In this document: positions 17,918-24,999 of the stretch, piece by piece
How positions within the stretch are numbered: the first letter of the stretch is position 1
Layout of the letters: each line of letters opens with the position of its first letter
Source: CAYTLQ01 sp964438715
Lineage (GTDB): Bacteria; Bacteroidota; Ignavibacteria; Ignavibacteriales; Ignavibacteriaceae
Direction of reading: 5' to 3'
Assembly (NCBI GenBank): GCA_964438715.1
Contig: CAYTLQ010000336.1
Coordinates: 1 to 24,999 of the forward strand
Length of the DNA: 24,999 nt
Notes under the pieces: model-generated
Told to the model about the DNA's origin: nothing
The model's database searches: none
The model's input: only the letters and a program-made list of their open reading frames with translations
Made by a program: the position numbers and the translations under genes

Positions 17918-19279
17918 ATGTTTGTAGATACACACGCTCATCTTTTCTACCCTAATTTTACCGATGATCTTGATTTAGTACTCGAAAGAGCAAAAGAACA
18001 AGGTATTGAAGCTATTGTAGTTCCTGCCACTGATCTGAAAACTGCAGAATCTGTTTTGAACATGGTGCATAAATACCCCTATGTGTATGGAGCTGTTGGA
18101 ATTCATCCTCATGACTCAAAAGACTGGGATTCTTCTCAGCTTTCGTTAATGAAAGAATTGTGCGCCGAAAAGAAAATTGTTGCTATCGGTGAAATAGGGC
18201 TTGATTATTATTATGATTTTTCCCCCCGCGAAATACAGAGAAAGGCATTTACAGATCAATTAAATTTAGCGCTTGAACTTGACCTGCCTGTGATAATACA
18301 TAACAGAGACTCCGATGAGGATATGATGAATATTATCCGCGACTATGCTGGAACAGGACTTCGTGCACAATTTCACTGTTTCAACGGATCGGCTGAGTCT
18401 GCAAAAGAACTCCAGAATATGCATCATTTTATATCATTTACAGGGAACATTACTTTTAAGAAATTCGACTCTCTCCGCGAAGTTGTAAAATCTATTGATT
18501 TAAATAATTTGATGCTGGAGACAGACTCCCCTTTTATGACGCCGGTTCCTTTCAGAGGTAAGAGAAATGAACCTTCCTATATAAAGTATATTGCAGAAAC
18601 CATAGCTAAGGTAAAAAATCTTTCTGCAGAGTATGTCTCAGAAAGAACTACCCTTAACGCATTCAGGTTTTTTGGCATTAATAAATCAACAGGAGTAACA
18701 CTTACTTATAAGATTGGTAACTCTCTCTATATAAATGTTACTAATCGTTGTAATGCTGATTGTAAATTCTGTGCGAGAAAAGAAAATCCGGTTCTTAATG
18801 GGTACAATCTTGCGATGCAGAAATCTGATGAACCATCTGCAGAAGTTTACATTGCAGAGATCGGTGACCCCAAACAATTTAAGGAAATTGTTTTCTGCGG
18901 ATATGGAGAACCTACAATTCGCTGGCAGGTGGTAAAAGATATCGCGGAATATGTGGTAAAAAATGGAGGAAAAACACGAATAAACACCAATGGACATGGA
19001 AACATAATTAACAAAAGGGATATCACCGCAGAAATGCCACAGTTAATTAATACGGTTTCAATAAGTCTTAATACCACCAACAGAGAGGAATATGCGCAAC
19101 TGATGGGGGTAGATTCAAAAATGTTCGACGCGATGACTGACTTTGCTCTTCGCTCAAAAAATAACGGCATCGAAGTAGTTATGACTGCTGTTGATTATGA
19201 TTCAGTTGATCTTGAAAAAGCAAGAGATTTTGCGGAAAATGTTTTAGGAGTAAATTTCAGAGTCCGGGAGTATTTTTAA
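17918..19279 (+). CDS. TatD-family metal-dependent hydrolase fused to a radical SAM domain
   Basis: This 453-residue protein has two domains. Residues 1-256 are TatD: H6 and H8 (DTHAHLF), E92 (GEIGLDYYYD), H128 (VIIHNRD), H153 (AQFHCF) and D203 (LETDSPFM), so all metal ligands of this DNase family are present. Residues about 265-453 are a compact radical SAM domain with C278, C282 and C285 (NRCNADCKFC, the CX3CX2C cluster site), GYGEPT and RINTNGHG. TatD-associated radical SAM proteins are known as a separate protein family; here they are joined in one frame. The joint function is unknown. The gap from the receptor gene is 21 bp and no clear SD is seen before the ATG. Confidence 0.92.
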   Translation: MFVDTHAHLFYPNFTDDLDLVLERAKEQGIEAIVVPATDLKTAESVLNMVHKYPYVYGAVGIHPHDSKDWDSSQLSLMKELCAEKKIVAIGEIGLDYYYDFSPREIQRKAFTDQLNLALELDLPVIIHNRDSDEDMMNIIRDYAGTGLRAQFHCFNGSAESAKELQNMHHFISFTGNITFKKFDSLREVVKSIDLNNLMLETDSPFMTPVPFRGKRNEPSYIKYIAETIAKVKNLSAEYVSERTTLNAFRFFGINKSTGVTLTYKIGNSLYINVTNRCNADCKFCARKENPVLNGYNLAMQKSDEPSAEVYIAEIGDPKQFKEIVFCGYGEPTIRWQVVKDIAEYVVKNGGKTRINTNGHGNIINKRDITAEMPQLINTVSISLNTTNREEYAQLMGVDSKMFDAMTDFALRSKNNGIEVVMTAVDYDSVDLEKARDFAENVLGVNFRVREYF

Positions 19280-19698
19280 TGGAGGAAAGTGTGAAGCACA
19301 TAAAGGATAAGATAAAGATTTTTTTTCCAATTATTCTGATAGTCTTTTTGTTAGGATGTGAAGATACGATAACAAACAAACAAGTAGATGAAATAGTTTT
19401 TCCGGAGTCGAATGTCAGTTATGTATCACATGTACAACCTGTATTAATTGTAAAATGCGCTTCAAGCGGTTGTCATGATGATGAATCAAGAGCCGGCAAT
19501 CTCTCCCTAACCACATGGGCAAATACCACTGCAAATCCTGATATCGTTTTTCCTTACGATGCAAATGTGAGCCGGTTGGTACAATCCATTGAAGGAACTG
19601 CTACCTTTCTGATGCCTCCTCCTCGTTATCCGGCGCTCACTCAAAACCAAATCAAAGGAATACGAACCTGGGTTCAGGAAGGTGCAAAATATAATTAA
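19279..19698 (+). CDS. Cytochrome-c-like lipoprotein with CX4CH motif
   Basis: This 139-residue protein has a lipoprotein signal: hydrophobic residues 14-25 and lipobox LLGC with Cys27. The mature region has SYVSHVQPVLIVKCASSGCHDD, i.e. C-X4-C-H instead of the usual CXXCH, and later FLMPPPRYPALTQNQIKGIRTWVQEGA, which looks like the Met-ligand and C-terminal helix of small c-type cytochromes. It is probably a membrane-anchored heme protein or a degenerate one. The ATG overlaps the upstream stop (TAATG). A GGAGG at 19281-19285 lies just before a GTG at 19291, so translation may really start there, four residues later. Confidence 0.75.
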   Translation: MEESVKHIKDKIKIFFPIILIVFLLGCEDTITNKQVDEIVFPESNVSYVSHVQPVLIVKCASSGCHDDESRAGNLSLTTWANTTANPDIVFPYDANVSRLVQSIEGTATFLMPPPRYPALTQNQIKGIRTWVQEGAKYN

Positions 19699-20687
19699 AG
19701 CCAACCCTCTCTTTTATACCACTCAATTGTTCGGCGAATACCTTCTTTGAGTGAAATACTCTGTCGGTATCCGAGCTCTGTAACTGCTTTTTTCGGAGAA
19801 CAGGTCCATGCATGTTGAGTTATGTCGCGGGCTTTTTCAATATTTAGTGTTGCCGCCTGCGAACTAAACAATGAAAAAAACTCTGCAATACCGGCAATGA
19901 TATAGACAACAAAATGTGGCACTTTAAATCTGAGAGGTTTTTTTCCCATAACTTCTGAAGTGGTCTCAATTATTTGATCCCAGGTGTAAACTTCTTCAGA
20001 GGTAATATAATAAGTCTTACCTTTTGATATCTCGGAAGTGGCTGCCAGATACAGTCCATTTGCTAAATCATGAACATGAATCAGGCTGATTTTCTTTTCA
20101 TCAAATCCAATTGTTGTGGTAATTCCCTTTGAGAAAGTATTGAAAAAGATAAAAATCTCAGTGTCGCGCTCTCCATAAACTGCCGGAGGTCTGCATATTG
20201 TTATAGGCAGGCGTCCCATAAACTCAGAACAAAGTTTCTCCTGAGCAAGTTTACTTCTTCCATAGGTTGTTATGGGAGATGGTGTCGCAGTTTCATCAAT
20301 TGGTATTTCTCCCGGAGAAGGTCCTCCTGCAGTCTGACTACTCACTATAAGAATTCGTTTTATTTGCGAGGCATAAGGAAGAGATGCCTCCAGGATGTTC
20401 CTCGTGGTATCTACATTACCTTCGAAATATCCACTTTCTTTTTTGGATTTTACAACACCGGCAACATGAAAAATGTAATCAGCATCTTTAAAAATTTCAC
20501 TAAGAACCGCTTGATTTGTCAAACCCGCATCTTTAATTGTTACATTTTTTCCTTTCAACCATCGTAAATTACTCGTAGCTCTGGCAATGCATGTAACGCG
20601 AAAATTTTTTTCAAGGAGTAAATCTACTAAATGGCTTCCTACAAATCCTGTTCCCCCGGTTACGATAGCATGAAGTTGTTCAGACAA
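19695..20687 (-). CDS. Extended SDR (NAD-dependent epimerase/dehydratase), candidate ceramide-pathway reductase CerR
   Basis: The protein shows the Rossmann motif GGTGFVGSH near the N-terminus and the SDR catalytic pair Tyr/Lys (YGRSK, Y142/K146 from this start) with SSQTAGG for the catalytic Ser region. It belongs to the extended SDR family (330 residues). Standing next to spt and a GNAT acyltransferase, it is a candidate for CerR, the bacterial ceramide-pathway reductase known from Caulobacter; that identity is inferred from context, and sugar epimerase or 3-beta-HSD-like roles are also possible. I chose the TTG at 20687 because AGAGGA lies 6 nt upstream; a GTG at 20705 (six more residues) has no SD. 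The 3' end shares the TTAA stop with the convergent cytochrome gene. Confidence 0.8.
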   Translation of the reverse strand: MSEQLHAIVTGGTGFVGSHLVDLLLEKNFRVTCIARATSNLRWLKGKNVTIKDAGLTNQAVLSEIFKDADYIFHVAGVVKSKKESGYFEGNVDTTRNILEASLPYASQIKRILIVSSQTAGGPSPGEIPIDETATPSPITTYGRSKLAQEKLCSEFMGRLPITICRPPAVYGERDTEIFIFFNTFSKGITTTIGFDEKKISLIHVHDLANGLYLAATSEISKGKTYYITSEEVYTWDQIIETTSEVMGKKPLRFKVPHFVVYIIAGIAEFFSLFSSQAATLNIEKARDITQHAWTCSPKKAVTELGYRQSISLKEGIRRTIEWYKREGWL

Positions 20688-20693
20688 TTTTAT

Positions 20694-20699
20694 TCCTCT
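20694..20699 (-). promoter_or_regulatory. Shine-Dalgarno that sets the TTG start of the SDR gene
   Basis: On the minus strand AGAGGA lies 6 nt before the TTG at 20687. The in-frame GTG at 20705 has only AT-rich bases upstream, so this site favours the shorter protein. Confidence 0.6.
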
Positions 20700-20776
20700 T
20701 TTCACTGAAAAAATTATTTCAAAATTTACATAAAATATTAGTATTTTCGATAGTTTGTAATATTATTGTCATAATT

Positions 20777-20783
20777 GGAGAAG
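20777..20783 (+). promoter_or_regulatory. Shine-Dalgarno that sets the TTG start of spt
   Basis: GGAGAAG precedes TTG at 20788. The upstream sequence back to the divergent SDR gene is only about 100 bp of AT-rich DNA holding both promoters; no hexamer pair there is convincing. Confidence 0.6.
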
Positions 20784-20787
20784 AAGA

Positions 20788-21981
20788 TTGGACCTCTTTA
20801 AAAAGTGTTATGAATTTACCCGAGCGGACGATATAAAAAAAATGGGATTATATCCCTATTTCCGCCCAATTGAAGAAAATGAAGGGCCCGTAGTACAGAT
20901 AGAAGGGCGCAGAGTGGTGATGGCTGGGTCGAATAATTATCTGGGACTTACCTCTCACCCGAAAGTTAAAGAAGCCGCTCTTAAGGCTATTTCAAAATAT
21001 GGAACCGGTTGTTCCGGAAGTAGATATCTTACAGGGACTATTGATTTACATGTGGAATTAGAAGCGCGTCTCGCAAAATTTTTTAATAAAGAGGCTGTCC
21101 TTTTATTCTCTACAGGCTATCAAACAGCTCAGGGCATTATACCTACTCTCGTTAACCGCGGAGATTATGTTGTTTCTGATAAAGACAATCATGCTTGTAT
21201 AGTCGCAGGTAATCTTATGGCAAAAGGCGCCACGGCAGAATTCGTACGATACAAGCATAATGATATGGATGACCTGGAAAGAGTTATTTCTAAATTACCT
21301 CCCGAAGCGGGTAAATTAGTTGTAAGTGATGGCGTTTTTTCTACCGGTGGCGAAATTGTTGATCTTCCCCGACTAAATGAAATTGCAAAAAAACACAATG
21401 CCCGGATTCTTATTGATGATGCTCATTCTGTTGGAGTTATTGGTAAAGGTGGCCGAGGGACAGCCAGCGAATTTAACCTTGAGTCGGAAATTGACCTTAC
21501 AATGGGAACATTCAGTAAAACTTTTGCATCCCTAGGTGGATTTGTCGCTGGTGAAGAAAGAGTAATCAATTTCCTCAAACATCACTCACCCGCATTAATA
21601 TTCAGCGCAAGCCCGACCCCAGCCTCAGTTGCCGCTGCATTGGCAGCCCTCGATATTTTAGAAGCTGAACCCGAAAGAGTTACAAAACTCATCGAAAATG
21701 CAACTTATGTCCGTAAAACACTCTCAGAGGCAGGTTTCACAGTTCTTGATGGTAGAACTGCAATCGTACCGGTGATAATCGGAAGTGATGAGCTTGCTTT
21801 CCAGATGTGGAGATTATTATACGACGCAGGTGTTTTCGTTAATGTCTTCATTTCACCGGGTGTTCCTCCCGGCAGACAAATGATGCGAACCAGCTATATG
21901 AGCACACATGAAAAAGAGCATCTGGATTTTATAATAGATACTTTTGTTAAAGTCGGTAAACAATTAGGACTAATTTCTTAG
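20788..21981 (+). CDS. spt: Serine palmitoyltransferase-like PLP enzyme (alpha-oxoamine synthase family)
   Basis: This 397-residue protein belongs to the alpha-oxoamine synthases (KBL, BioF, SPT), which condense an amino acid with an acyl-CoA. Visible family residues: GTGCSGSRYLTGT, H135 (DNHACI, stacks on PLP), D211 and H213 (LIDDAHSVGV), K244 for the PLP Schiff base in GTFSKTFAS. The N-terminus (GLYPYFRPIEENEGPVV) is close to Bacteroidota serine palmitoyltransferases rather than BioF or KBL. So the first step of sphingolipid synthesis, serine + acyl-CoA to 3-ketosphinganine, is the best guess. The start is a TTG with GGAGAAG about 6 nt upstream; the next Met would be residue 20. Divergent from the SDR gene. 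Confidence 0.88.
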   Translation: MDLFKKCYEFTRADDIKKMGLYPYFRPIEENEGPVVQIEGRRVVMAGSNNYLGLTSHPKVKEAALKAISKYGTGCSGSRYLTGTIDLHVELEARLAKFFNKEAVLLFSTGYQTAQGIIPTLVNRGDYVVSDKDNHACIVAGNLMAKGATAEFVRYKHNDMDDLERVISKLPPEAGKLVVSDGVFSTGGEIVDLPRLNEIAKKHNARILIDDAHSVGVIGKGGRGTASEFNLESEIDLTMGTFSKTFASLGGFVAGEERVINFLKHHSPALIFSASPTPASVAAALAALDILEAEPERVTKLIENATYVRKTLSEAGFTVLDGRTAIVPVIIGSDELAFQMWRLLYDAGVFVNVFISPGVPPGRQMMRTSYMSTHEKEHLDFIIDTFVKVGKQLGLIS

Positions 21982-21994
21982 TCTGATTTTTTTG

Positions 21995-22029
21995 AAAACA
22001 AGTCGGAGAGTATTTTCCGGCTTGTTTTT
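21995..22029 (+). terminator. Rho-independent terminator after spt
   Basis: AAAACAAGTCGG (21995-22006) pairs with CCGGCTTGTTTT (22017-22028) over 12 bp with one G-U, leaving a 10-nt loop. Five T follow at the 3' end. It lies 14 bp after the spt stop and separates spt from the GNAT gene. Confidence 0.7.
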
Positions 22030-22074
22030 ATATCTTTTCAAACCCCTTTCAGTCAATAAACCGGAGTCGTTTTT

Positions 22075-23196
22075 ATGAATTCTGTAGAAATAAAAAAAGT
22101 TTCATCTTCCTCCGAATTAATGACTTTCATCAAATTGCCGTGGAAAATCTACAAAAATGATCCCTACTGGGTCCCACCATTAATTATGGATAGAAAAAAA
22201 GTACTCAGCAAAGAGAAGAACCCTTTTTTCAAACACGCTGAAGCCGATTATTTCCTCGCTTATAAATCAGGAGAACCTGTTGGCCGTATTGCCGCCATTA
22301 AGAATGATCTTCACAACAAATATCATAACGATAACACAGGCTTCTTTGGATTTTTTGAATGTATCGACGATCAGGAAGTTGCAAATAAACTGCTTGATAC
22401 AGCGAGGCAGTGGATTAAGTCAAAGGGGTTAACAACAATGCGGGGTCCTGCAAATCCCTCCAGTAACGACGAGTATGGAATGTTAATCGAAGGATTTGAC
22501 GACAGCCCCAGATTGCTTATGCCATATAATCCCCGATACTACCTTACTCTTATGGATAATTATGGATTGAAAAAAGCTAAAGATCTGTATGCTTATAAAC
22601 TTGAGAATAAAAAAGTTACTTCATCGGAAAAATTAAAACGGGTTGCCGAAATTGCAGCAAAACGCAGTGGAATTAAAATTAGCTCATTGGACATGAAAAA
22701 CTTTAAATCGGAACTAGACAAAGTGAAGTTTGTTTATAACAAAGCTTGGGCTCCTAATTGGGGTTTTGTTCCAATGACTGATGAAGAGATAGATGCTATG
22801 GCGGCGGATTTAAAGCCTCTTGTAGAGCCTTCGCTTGTACTCTTTGGACACATCAATAATGAACTCGTTGGTTTTGCTCTTGTAATGCTCGATTACAATC
22901 AAATTTTCAAAAAAATGAACGGAAGGTTGTTTCCGTTCGGGTTTATAAAACTCCTTACCGGTAAAAAGAGTATCACATGGGCTCGTGTAATTACATTAGG
23001 AATAATTCCTGAACATCAGAAAAAGGGCCTTGATGCGGTATTTTATTGGGAGATCGTAAATCGTGCCGCCGATATAGACATAACTCTTGGTGAGGCAAGC
23101 TGGATTCTTGAAGATAATGAGATGATGAATAGAGGTGCCGCTGTAATGAATGGTGAGATCTACAAAAAATACAGAATTTATGATATTCCTGTGTAA
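22075..23196 (+). CDS. Large GNAT-type N-acyltransferase, candidate bacterial ceramide synthase
   Basis: This 373-residue protein has the N-terminal pattern FIKLPWKIYKNDPYWVPPL, then FFKHAEADYFLAYKSGEPVGRIAAI, GPANPSSNDEYGMLIEGF and a C-terminal GNAT-like core (ELVGFALVMLDYN, ARVITLGIIPEHQKKGLDAVF, ending YRIYDIP). This layout is that of a large acyl-CoA N-acyltransferase family (YghO-like), which I believe includes bCerS, the Caulobacter ceramide synthase that N-acylates a sphingoid base. Being next to spt and an SDR supports that role; the assignment is inferred. A GGAG ribosome-binding site lies about 10 nt before the ATG. The 3' end overlaps the next gene by 17 bp. Confidence 0.8.
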   Translation: MNSVEIKKVSSSSELMTFIKLPWKIYKNDPYWVPPLIMDRKKVLSKEKNPFFKHAEADYFLAYKSGEPVGRIAAIKNDLHNKYHNDNTGFFGFFECIDDQEVANKLLDTARQWIKSKGLTTMRGPANPSSNDEYGMLIEGFDDSPRLLMPYNPRYYLTLMDNYGLKKAKDLYAYKLENKKVTSSEKLKRVAEIAAKRSGIKISSLDMKNFKSELDKVKFVYNKAWAPNWGFVPMTDEEIDAMAADLKPLVEPSLVLFGHINNELVGFALVMLDYNQIFKKMNGRLFPFGFIKLLTGKKSITWARVITLGIIPEHQKKGLDAVFYWEIVNRAADIDITLGEASWILEDNEMMNRGAAVMNGEIYKKYRIYDIPV

Positions 23197-24999
23197 TTCC
23201 TTTCGGCTCATTTCTATTCTGTTTTTATTTTTATTTTATGCCACCGCATTGCCACAGTTTACTCCTGATGACAGTGTACTTGCTAAAACCGTATTCACCC
23301 GGACATTTGATAAAGAAATCATTTTCACCTATCTGAATTCAGGAGTTCCGGAAAAGGTCATTGCCGGTTTACTGGCAGTTTCTAACTCCAATGACACTGT
23401 TTTCGCGAAACCGGTTACTGAAATTAAAACTAAAGAGTTATCCCGATTAATTTTTTTCACTCTTGGGCAGTTAGGGTTTTCTTATGTGTCTGAAAAATAT
23501 CTCCTTCAGCAACTTCAGAGTAATAAGCTCAATCAAACTGAATATAAAACAGCATTTGTAAATTTTTGTAAAATTGCGCGTGACGAATCATTAAAAGAAT
23601 ATATTACATCTCTCACCCCACAACAAAAATTAAATCCCTCTCCCATAGGATTTTATCACGCTTTTTCCCGCGGTGTAAATCTTCAGGACTTTAAAGAGAT
23701 TATCCGCTCTCAACTTGTTTACAAACCCGAGAGTCAGCCTATATCTGAGGTTGCTTTCTCCCTTTATCGTATTGGACCGGATAGTAGCTTTATTCTTACT
23801 CTCAAAGAACTTTTGAGGTCACCTGAAATTATTTCCAATCCCGAAGCAATGTATTTTATTCTCATTAACTCAAGAAAATTAAAATGCTCACTCCTGAACA
23901 ATAACGATTTTTCAGTGTTAATCAAGACCAGCGATGATGTGGTGAAGATAGCAGGAATTGAATCGTACTCTTACAATAATATAAATGAACTCGAAGAAAT
24001 AGCGGATTATCTTGATTTGCTTAAAGCAGACAATGGGAACATTGCAATAACCGCCGCAATAGGGCTGAAAAACCTTACTCTTACACAAGATATCAAAAAC
24101 CAGATTTACAATAAGTTAATAGAAATTTTACAATCAAGCTCTGTTAGCGAACCAGTAAGAGGAGAATTGTTCATAAGTCTCTGTACTATTTTCAGAGATA
24201 ATTTGCCGGAACTTGAAAATTATTTCTCCCTTTTAAGTGATAAATACAAAGATTTATCGATACACTTTTTCGAAGGATCATTACCGGGATACCTGCAGAA
24301 TATTCTCGAACGATTTCCTGAATTTAAATTGAATAGAAAACTCACCGCAATTGAAACTGTAATATCTCAGAAAGAATCTTATAGAAATTTTTATGAAGCG
24401 TTAATTACTGATTTTATTGCGTCTGAGGATGCCGCTCTCAGTACAATATGTACAGAATCGGTGGATTCCTTACTTTATACAGATTTCAGGAGTAAACTTT
24501 TCCAAAACATACTGGAATCTGCAAAAAGGGAACTAAATAATCCCGACTTTCTTGAAGCTCAACAGGCATATTATCAATTGGGTAAAAAATTCGACTCATC
24601 ATTACAATTCGCCCTGGCAGAATTATTTCAAAATTCCCGAATAAACTCAATAAGGAACATAACCTCGGAAAAATCCACTCGTGATACCTCAAATTATTTT
24701 GAACTTTGGAACAAAGCCTTCACATACAAAAAAGCTGAAATAATTACTTCAAAAGGAATTATTCGAATTCAATTAAAACCTGAAATTGCACCGTTTTCAA
24801 CAGGTAATTTTATTTCCCTGGCACAAAAAAAATTCTTTAATAATATTTACTTTCATAGAGTTGTTCCGGGTTTTGTTATACAATCCGGCGACCCCGGAGG
24901 TACCGGTTGGGGTGGTCCCGGTTATGATATAATATCTGAATACTCAGATTTCCCTTTTACAGCTGGTACTGTTGGTATGGCAAGTGCAGGTCGCGATAC
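23180..24999 (+). CDS. Exported helical-repeat protein with C-terminal cyclophilin PPIase domain, partial at 3' end
   Basis: An open frame starts at ATG 23180, inside the last 17 bp of the GNAT gene, and reads without a stop to the window end (606 codons). Residues 1-26 are a signal peptide (LISILFLFLFYATALPQ). Residues about 30-520 are Leu- and Glu-rich with many helical segments; I see no clean repeat motif, but HEAT-like solenoids are common in this place. From about residue 525 a cyclophilin domain begins: IITSKGIIRIQL, FHRVVPGFVIQSGDP (F558, H559, R560 and the later Gln match the catalytic loop) and YDIISE. So it is a peptidyl-prolyl cis-trans isomerase with a long helical N-terminal part, likely periplasmic, for folding of exported proteins. 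The C-terminus is missing. Confidence 0.88.
   Translation, partial: MIFLCNSFRLISILFLFLFYATALPQFTPDDSVLAKTVFTRTFDKEIIFTYLNSGVPEKVIAGLLAVSNSNDTVFAKPVTEIKTKELSRLIFFTLGQLGFSYVSEKYLLQQLQSNKLNQTEYKTAFVNFCKIARDESLKEYITSLTPQQKLNPSPIGFYHAFSRGVNLQDFKEIIRSQLVYKPESQPISEVAFSLYRIGPDSSFILTLKELLRSPEIISNPEAMYFILINSRKLKCSLLNNNDFSVLIKTSDDVVKIAGIESYSYNNINELEEIADYLDLLKADNGNIAITAAIGLKNLTLTQDIKNQIYNKLIEILQSSSVSEPVRGELFISLCTIFRDNLPELENYFSLLSDKYKDLSIHFFEGSLPGYLQNILERFPEFKLNRKLTAIETVISQKESYRNFYEALITDFIASEDAALSTICTESVDSLLYTDFRSKLFQNILESAKRELNNPDFLEAQQAYYQLGKKFDSSLQFALAELFQNSRINSIRNITSEKSTRDTSNYFELWNKAFTYKKAEIITSKGIIRIQLKPEIAPFSTGNFISLAQKKFFNNIYFHRVVPGFVIQSGDPGGTGWGGPGYDIISEYSDFPFTAGTVGMASAGRD

Noticed and set aside
18686..19170. 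Minus-strand open frames of 103 and 107 codons
   Set aside because: They lie opposite the radical SAM part of the fused protein and have no domain support.

Overview
The window is AT-rich bacterial DNA, packed with genes on both strands. A PorU/PorV pair, a cargo protein with a type IX secretion (T9SS) sorting tail, DUF5683, a TonB-dependent receptor and Spt-type sphingolipid enzymes point to the Bacteroidota/Chlorobi/Ignavibacteria group. The overall style (TatD-radical SAM fusion, cytochrome-like lipoprotein with a CX4CH motif) fits an Ignavibacteria-like lineage best. That placement is an inference from gene content. There are no phage, IS, CRISPR or rRNA signals.

Region 1 (1-13204, minus strand) is one long unit transcribed leftwards: porU, porV, a large T9SS-tailed M6-like protein, a 1020-residue metallopeptidase/propeller/barrel protein, a DUF5683 protein and a CapA-family protein cut by the left window edge. 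The last five genes are separated by 25 bp or less or overlap by 4 bp, and a good promoter candidate lies upstream of porU. PorV shuttles cargo to PorU, the surface sortase. The M6-like protein carries the tail that such a system recognises, but its HExxH catalytic motif has become SSIAS, so it looks like a surface pseudoprotease.

Region 2 (13329-15011, minus strand) is a housekeeping cluster: tRNA-Glu(CTC), a thioredoxin-like [2Fe-2S] ferredoxin, endonuclease III (nth) and an HD-domain hydrolase.

Region 3 (15083-19698, plus strand) starts with a palindrome and a direct repeat next to a sigma70-like promoter. It continues with a lipoprotein, a TonB-dependent receptor, a TatD nuclease fused to a radical SAM domain, and a small cytochrome-c-like lipoprotein.

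Region 4 (19695-23196) is probably the most interesting part. A minus-strand extended SDR (epimerase-type) gene diverges from a serine palmitoyltransferase-like gene, which is followed by a large GNAT-type N-acyltransferase. These three families match CerR, Spt and bCerS of the bacterial ceramide pathway, so this is a candidate compact sphingolipid locus.

The window ends inside a secreted protein with a long helical N-terminal part and a cyclophilin-type peptidyl-prolyl isomerase domain.
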